From positions 1 to 24,049 of the forward strand of contig NW_026570639.1 of NCBI RefSeq assembly GCF_019649055.1: 24,049 bases of DNA, in the 5' to 3' direction. Source of the DNA: Paramacrobiotus metropolitanus (taxonomy: Eukaryota; Tardigrada; Eutardigrada; Parachela; Macrobiotidae). Positions 20,815 through 24,049 of the stretch are shown here, in pieces. Made by a program: the position numbers and the translations under genes. The notes beneath the pieces are model-generated. The model did no database searches. It was given only the letters and a program-made list of their open reading frames with translations, and was not told where the DNA came from. The number at the start of each line of letters is the position of its first letter. Positions within the stretch are counted from its first letter, which is position 1.

Positions 20815-21526
20815 TCTGGACCGAAATCTGTAAATAGCATTTAATACAAATCACCATCGAATGTTGTCAATGTTAAGTGTTCACAACAGAAAAGTACACA
20901 GTGCAAAAAAATGACGAAAATACACAACAGCCGTAGGACAGGCGAGAACAACTAGAGAAGTGCATTACAAATGGCACAAGCTGCTCCAAAATGTTGTCGT
21001 TATGTCCGATCGTAGGCTACATGTTGGCGCGTACGGAGTATTCCGTAGAACAACAACACGGCATGTTTTGCCGGCATTTACTGGTAAAGCCTTTCACTCA
21101 CGCTGTGGACGATTGCGCAATGTTTCTGTACCGCGCCGCAGCAGTCATACACGAGACGAGCTGTCTCAGATCGTGTATTTACGAGAAAAATTTTTATGAG
21201 TAGTCTTGACGGCACTAATTGTGCTGTTAACCACGAAATTATAAGCAATAATATTGTCAGTAGTAAACAATCAGTTCCGTTATGACCAAAATAACTCACT
21301 AGTCACTACTACTGTTTCCGTTTTATTCAAAATTTGTAAGAATACCCTTCTGCATTCTTTGTAATAATTTCACGCAGTTACTTTTTTGTAACTTTAACCA
21401 GGCTAAGAATAAAAATTTCCGGCAAGTAGTCAAGAAATGATTTTAATTTGCTGATGTCAGTTACTTTATAAGCAGCGAGTCTTTGCCGCACGCAATTAGT
21501 AACGCGGTAGTACAGGTACATACTGT

Positions 21527-21614
21527 AATTTAATGAGTACAATACATGTCATTACGATTAATTAGAAGTACAAATACATAATTTAATGAGTACTGAGCAC
21601 AATACATGTCACTA
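21527..21614 (+). repeat. Imperfect direct duplication, about 55-bp spacing
   Basis: AATTTAATGAGTAC followed by AATACATGTCA occurs at about 21527-21551. It occurs again at about 21580-21611 with six extra bases between the two blocks. This looks like a local duplication in AT-rich DNA. Confidence 0.7.
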
Positions 21615-21984
21615 AGTACTAACTAATAATTAATATGTACTGTTAACAGTTAAAAAACAATTGTGCGGTCCTAATTTTGCTGCGCACAAATTTAAATTTT
21701 TTGCTACACCAGAATTCTACTAACCTTTTCAAAACAATTTATAAAAAGTTGGCTTGAGTGTCAGCTTTGGAATGACAAAATCAAATCACAGAAACAGTTG
21801 GCAAAAAATTCGGATGCTTTATCACGCGGAATTTAAGGCTGTTGATAAACCGTGGTCCACTGCGGAACAGCTTAGTATTCCATGCCACCAAATACAATGT
21901 ACATATTATACCAAAAAACTGAATCAAAATTGCAAGCAGTCCACGTCAGTTTAAACACAAATTGGTCAAACACGGAAGAAAATA

Positions 21985-22022
21985 AGCTTAAGATATATAG
22001 TCCAGCTTAAGATATATAATCC
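21985..22022 (+). repeat. 19-bp tandem duplication
   Basis: AGCTTAAGATATATAGTCC at 21985-22003 is followed directly by the same 19 bases with one change at 22004-22022. Probably replication slippage. Confidence 0.8.
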
Positions 22023-22965
22023 AATCAGCAGATGATAAAGCCAAAAGAATCACATGAAGGTAAGAAGTGCGGGCAATCTTTTTCGACACAAAAGTCGTGA
22101 AGGGAATTTCCAATTATGATCCAAAGAAAACGGATTAACTGTTGCAGCACCTCTGAGCAGCATGTATTGTCAGCTGTAAAGATATTATCATTTTCTGTAA
22201 TTTGCCTTTGGAGATTTTGTGTAAATTATCGGTAGCAGCAAACTATGATATGTGAAGATGGACAAAAAAAGCTCAAGTATATGCCTTACGGCTACATTAC
22301 CGGCAACGTGCCGCCCTTATTGAAAAGGGAAAATATGACGAACAATACACCGGCTGTACTGGTTTCATTCCAAGTCAAATTGCGATACAATCAACCCGAC
22401 TCTAATACCTGCTAATCATCCGCTCAAAGTGCCTGGTGTTTAGCATTTTTTATCCAAGTGTTGCATGCGCGGCCTGCGTTTGTATTTTTTTGCCAAAATA
22501 CCTTTCCATTATGCTGACCAGTGATTGCGCATAGAAAACTGTCAACTCGACAATGCCTCTCGATACGGCTGAAAATCGTTCACGTGACACCGATAGGATT
22601 GTACAATGGACAATATAGCGACGCGAAAACGTAAACAGCCATCTTATTGCTGAAGTATGCCGTCTACAATGCCAGCTCAAACAATTAATACTTTATAAAT
22701 AATAATTTCTTACGAAACTGTTGCTACTCGTATACTATTAGTGGAAATTTCCGTTTAAAAGACACGTCTTCTTTATAAAAATATTCTGTGCATTCAAAAC
22801 TTTGACTTTGGAATTTCATAACGCGTTAATTAGACTATTTTTTTCATATAATGCTGAATTGTAATAATCAGAAAATTTTCTGAACAGAATTTTCAAAAAT
22901 TATCTGTGCAGCAGACTGAGCCTATATAATCATTTTTAAAAGAGTTGATAAAATGCTTAAAAAGT

Positions 22966-23006
22966 GCGATAGCAAAATTCGCTATCGCTCATGCATTTAA
23001 TGCATG
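22966..23006. repeat. Two adjacent short palindromes
   Basis: GCGATAGC (22966-22973) pairs with GCTATCGC (22981-22988) around a 7-base loop. Directly after it, CATGCAT (22990-22996) pairs with ATGCATG (23000-23006) around TTA. Function unknown. Confidence 0.65.
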
Positions 23007-23357
23007 ACTACACAAAATCCTGCAGAGCTAAGAAATTTTGTTTTTATTACTCATATAGACTCCGTGTGACTATTTTACCGACTTTTTCCCAAATTGTGGT
23101 GTATCTGCGACACTGCGTATCATTTTATGAGATGCTATGTTTGCCGTAGCCAACCCAGAATGACCTTTATAAATGACCACACTCGCAATGTTAGTACTAT
23201 TTAGTCCGATTCATTGAGATATCAATTTCTCGAAACTAAAAGATAACATAAAATTTGGACCATTCCGCATAATTATTATTAAGACGGCTCAAATTGCCAT
23301 ATCAGCCTGATACGGTACACCACAAATTCTAACGACGCAACCCATCGTGGAGGATGC

Positions 23358-24049
23358 TTATTGGATTCCAACGCAGCACCAGGACTTCTTCCATTCTTTA
23401 TTGACGCATAGCAGCAGAATCGGATCTACCACGGTTTCCACGTAGAACATCAAGAACGACACGTAGAACGCCACATTCACACCGGGATCCGACACCCCGC
23501 CAAATGTTCCCATACCCAAGGCCACCCCAATGGGCACCCAGCAGAAAATGGTCCACAAGGTCATGAAAAAGTACGTTCTGTACAGATTCCGATCGGTCAG
23601 GGATCGTACCGGACCAACCAGTCTTCCGGAGGCGGAACCTTGGGTACTCCGAATAGACCGGTTGGAACAGGCGATTAAATCGACTCGTCTGGTGGCGCTT
23701 CTCCGCACGTGCCAAATCACGATAAAGCCCACAAAAATAGTCACCATCGGCGTTAACACAAAGAGAACATACCGCACCGTTGTCAGTTCGCTCATGGCGC
23801 GAACGTTCATCCAGCACCGACCAGGTTCTTTCTTGATTCGATAATACAGCGCATCTAACAACACCGCTACACTTTGCAATGTATTAGAATACAACCATAT
23901 CGCGATGCAAAATCCGATGGCCACAGTTTTGGTGTGGTCCGCCCGATATGAATGCGGCAGAAAAACAGCCCACAGTCGGTTGATGCTGATGAGGAGATGG
24001 GATAAAATGACAACGGCCGTCGAGTCACGAAAATATAAGACCAATGTGC
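23358..24049 (-). CDS. Rhodopsin-family (class A) GPCR, 3' part, runs off the window
   Basis: The frame is open from the window edge to a stop at 23358 and covers helices 3 to 7 in one exon. Landmarks: helix 3 ends in INRLWAVF (NRL in place of DRY), with a Cys in extracellular loop 2 (GRCWMN). A long basic third intracellular loop (RRSATRRVDL, SNRSIRSTQG) precedes helix 6, which has the CWVP motif. Helix 7 has VDPILLL in place of NPxxY, and the tail is short and Cys-containing (KKSWCCVGIQ). The N terminus and helices 1-2 must lie beyond 24049. It differs from the first GPCR in having CWxP and a long third loop, so the two are not recent duplicates. Ligand unknown. Confidence 0.88.
   Translation of the reverse strand, partial: TLVLYFRDSTAVVILSHLLISINRLWAVFLPHSYRADHTKTVAIGFCIAIWLYSNTLQSVAVLLDALYYRIKKEPGRCWMNVRAMSELTTVRYVLFVLTPMVTIFVGFIVIWHVRRSATRRVDLIACSNRSIRSTQGSASGRLVGPVRSLTDRNLYRTYFFMTLWTIFCWVPIGVALGMGTFGGVSDPGVNVAFYVSFLMFYVETVVDPILLLCVNKEWKKSWCCVGIQ

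Larger units (their letters stand above)
20815..23357. other. AT-rich intergenic region with small repeats only
   Basis: About 2.5 kb between transporter B and the second GPCR. The open frames are short and lack domain signals. It contains the small duplications and palindromes listed separately. No tRNA or transposon ends recognised. Confidence 0.55.

Noticed and set aside
20960-21203. Overlapping open frames near the start of transporter B
   Set aside because: Two plus-strand frames and one minus-strand frame overlap here with no domain, start context or splice signals.
21754-21954. 66-codon open frame in AT-rich intergenic DNA
   Set aside because: Lys/Gln/Asn-rich composition follows the base composition. 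No transposase or other motif was found in it or on its flanks.

Overview
This is eukaryotic nuclear DNA, almost certainly from a small invertebrate animal. Genes are cut by many short GT-AG introns (about 55-340 bp). The window carries two rhodopsin-family GPCR genes, a tandem pair of major-facilitator transporters and one large DNA transposon. The compact introns and divergent GPCRs would fit a tardigrade or a similar small ecdysozoan. That is a guess from gene style, not a demonstrated assignment.

Layout. (1) 1-155 is a decayed fragment of the last exon of a transporter like those at 14-21 kb. (2) 944-11211 is a 10.27-kb DNA transposon, bounded by a 6-bp direct repeat (ATCGTG) and by inverted ends TGTGACCGG...CCGGTCACA. 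Each end is a long inverted repeat made mostly of a 42-bp minisatellite, giving a foldback-like architecture. Between the ends lies a broken, intron-containing gene for a Gypsy-type integrase (HHCC zinc finger, D,D35E core, GPY/F motif). It is followed by a Ulp1-type cysteine protease and a PHD finger. Integrase plus Ulp1 in a DNA transposon is the hallmark of the Ginger1 group. (3) 12366-13917 is a complete five-exon GPCR gene (343 aa). (4) 14302-16918 and 17743-20814, both on the minus strand, are tandem ten-exon paralogues of an oxalate/formate-antiporter (OFA) type transporter (620 and 623 aa) with matching exon boundaries. (5) 20815-23357 is AT-rich intergenic sequence with small repeats. 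(6) 23358-24049 is the 3' part of a second GPCR on the minus strand, running off the window.

The most interesting object is the transposon. Its minisatellite unit repeats the sequence of the transposon's own tip, so each end carries roughly 24-26 imperfect copies of a possible transposase-binding site, all in one orientation relative to the interior. The two arrays have separate higher-order repeat patterns, while the outermost 500 bp are nearly identical. The integrase part contains several reading-frame breaks; the Ulp1-PHD part is open and splices cleanly.
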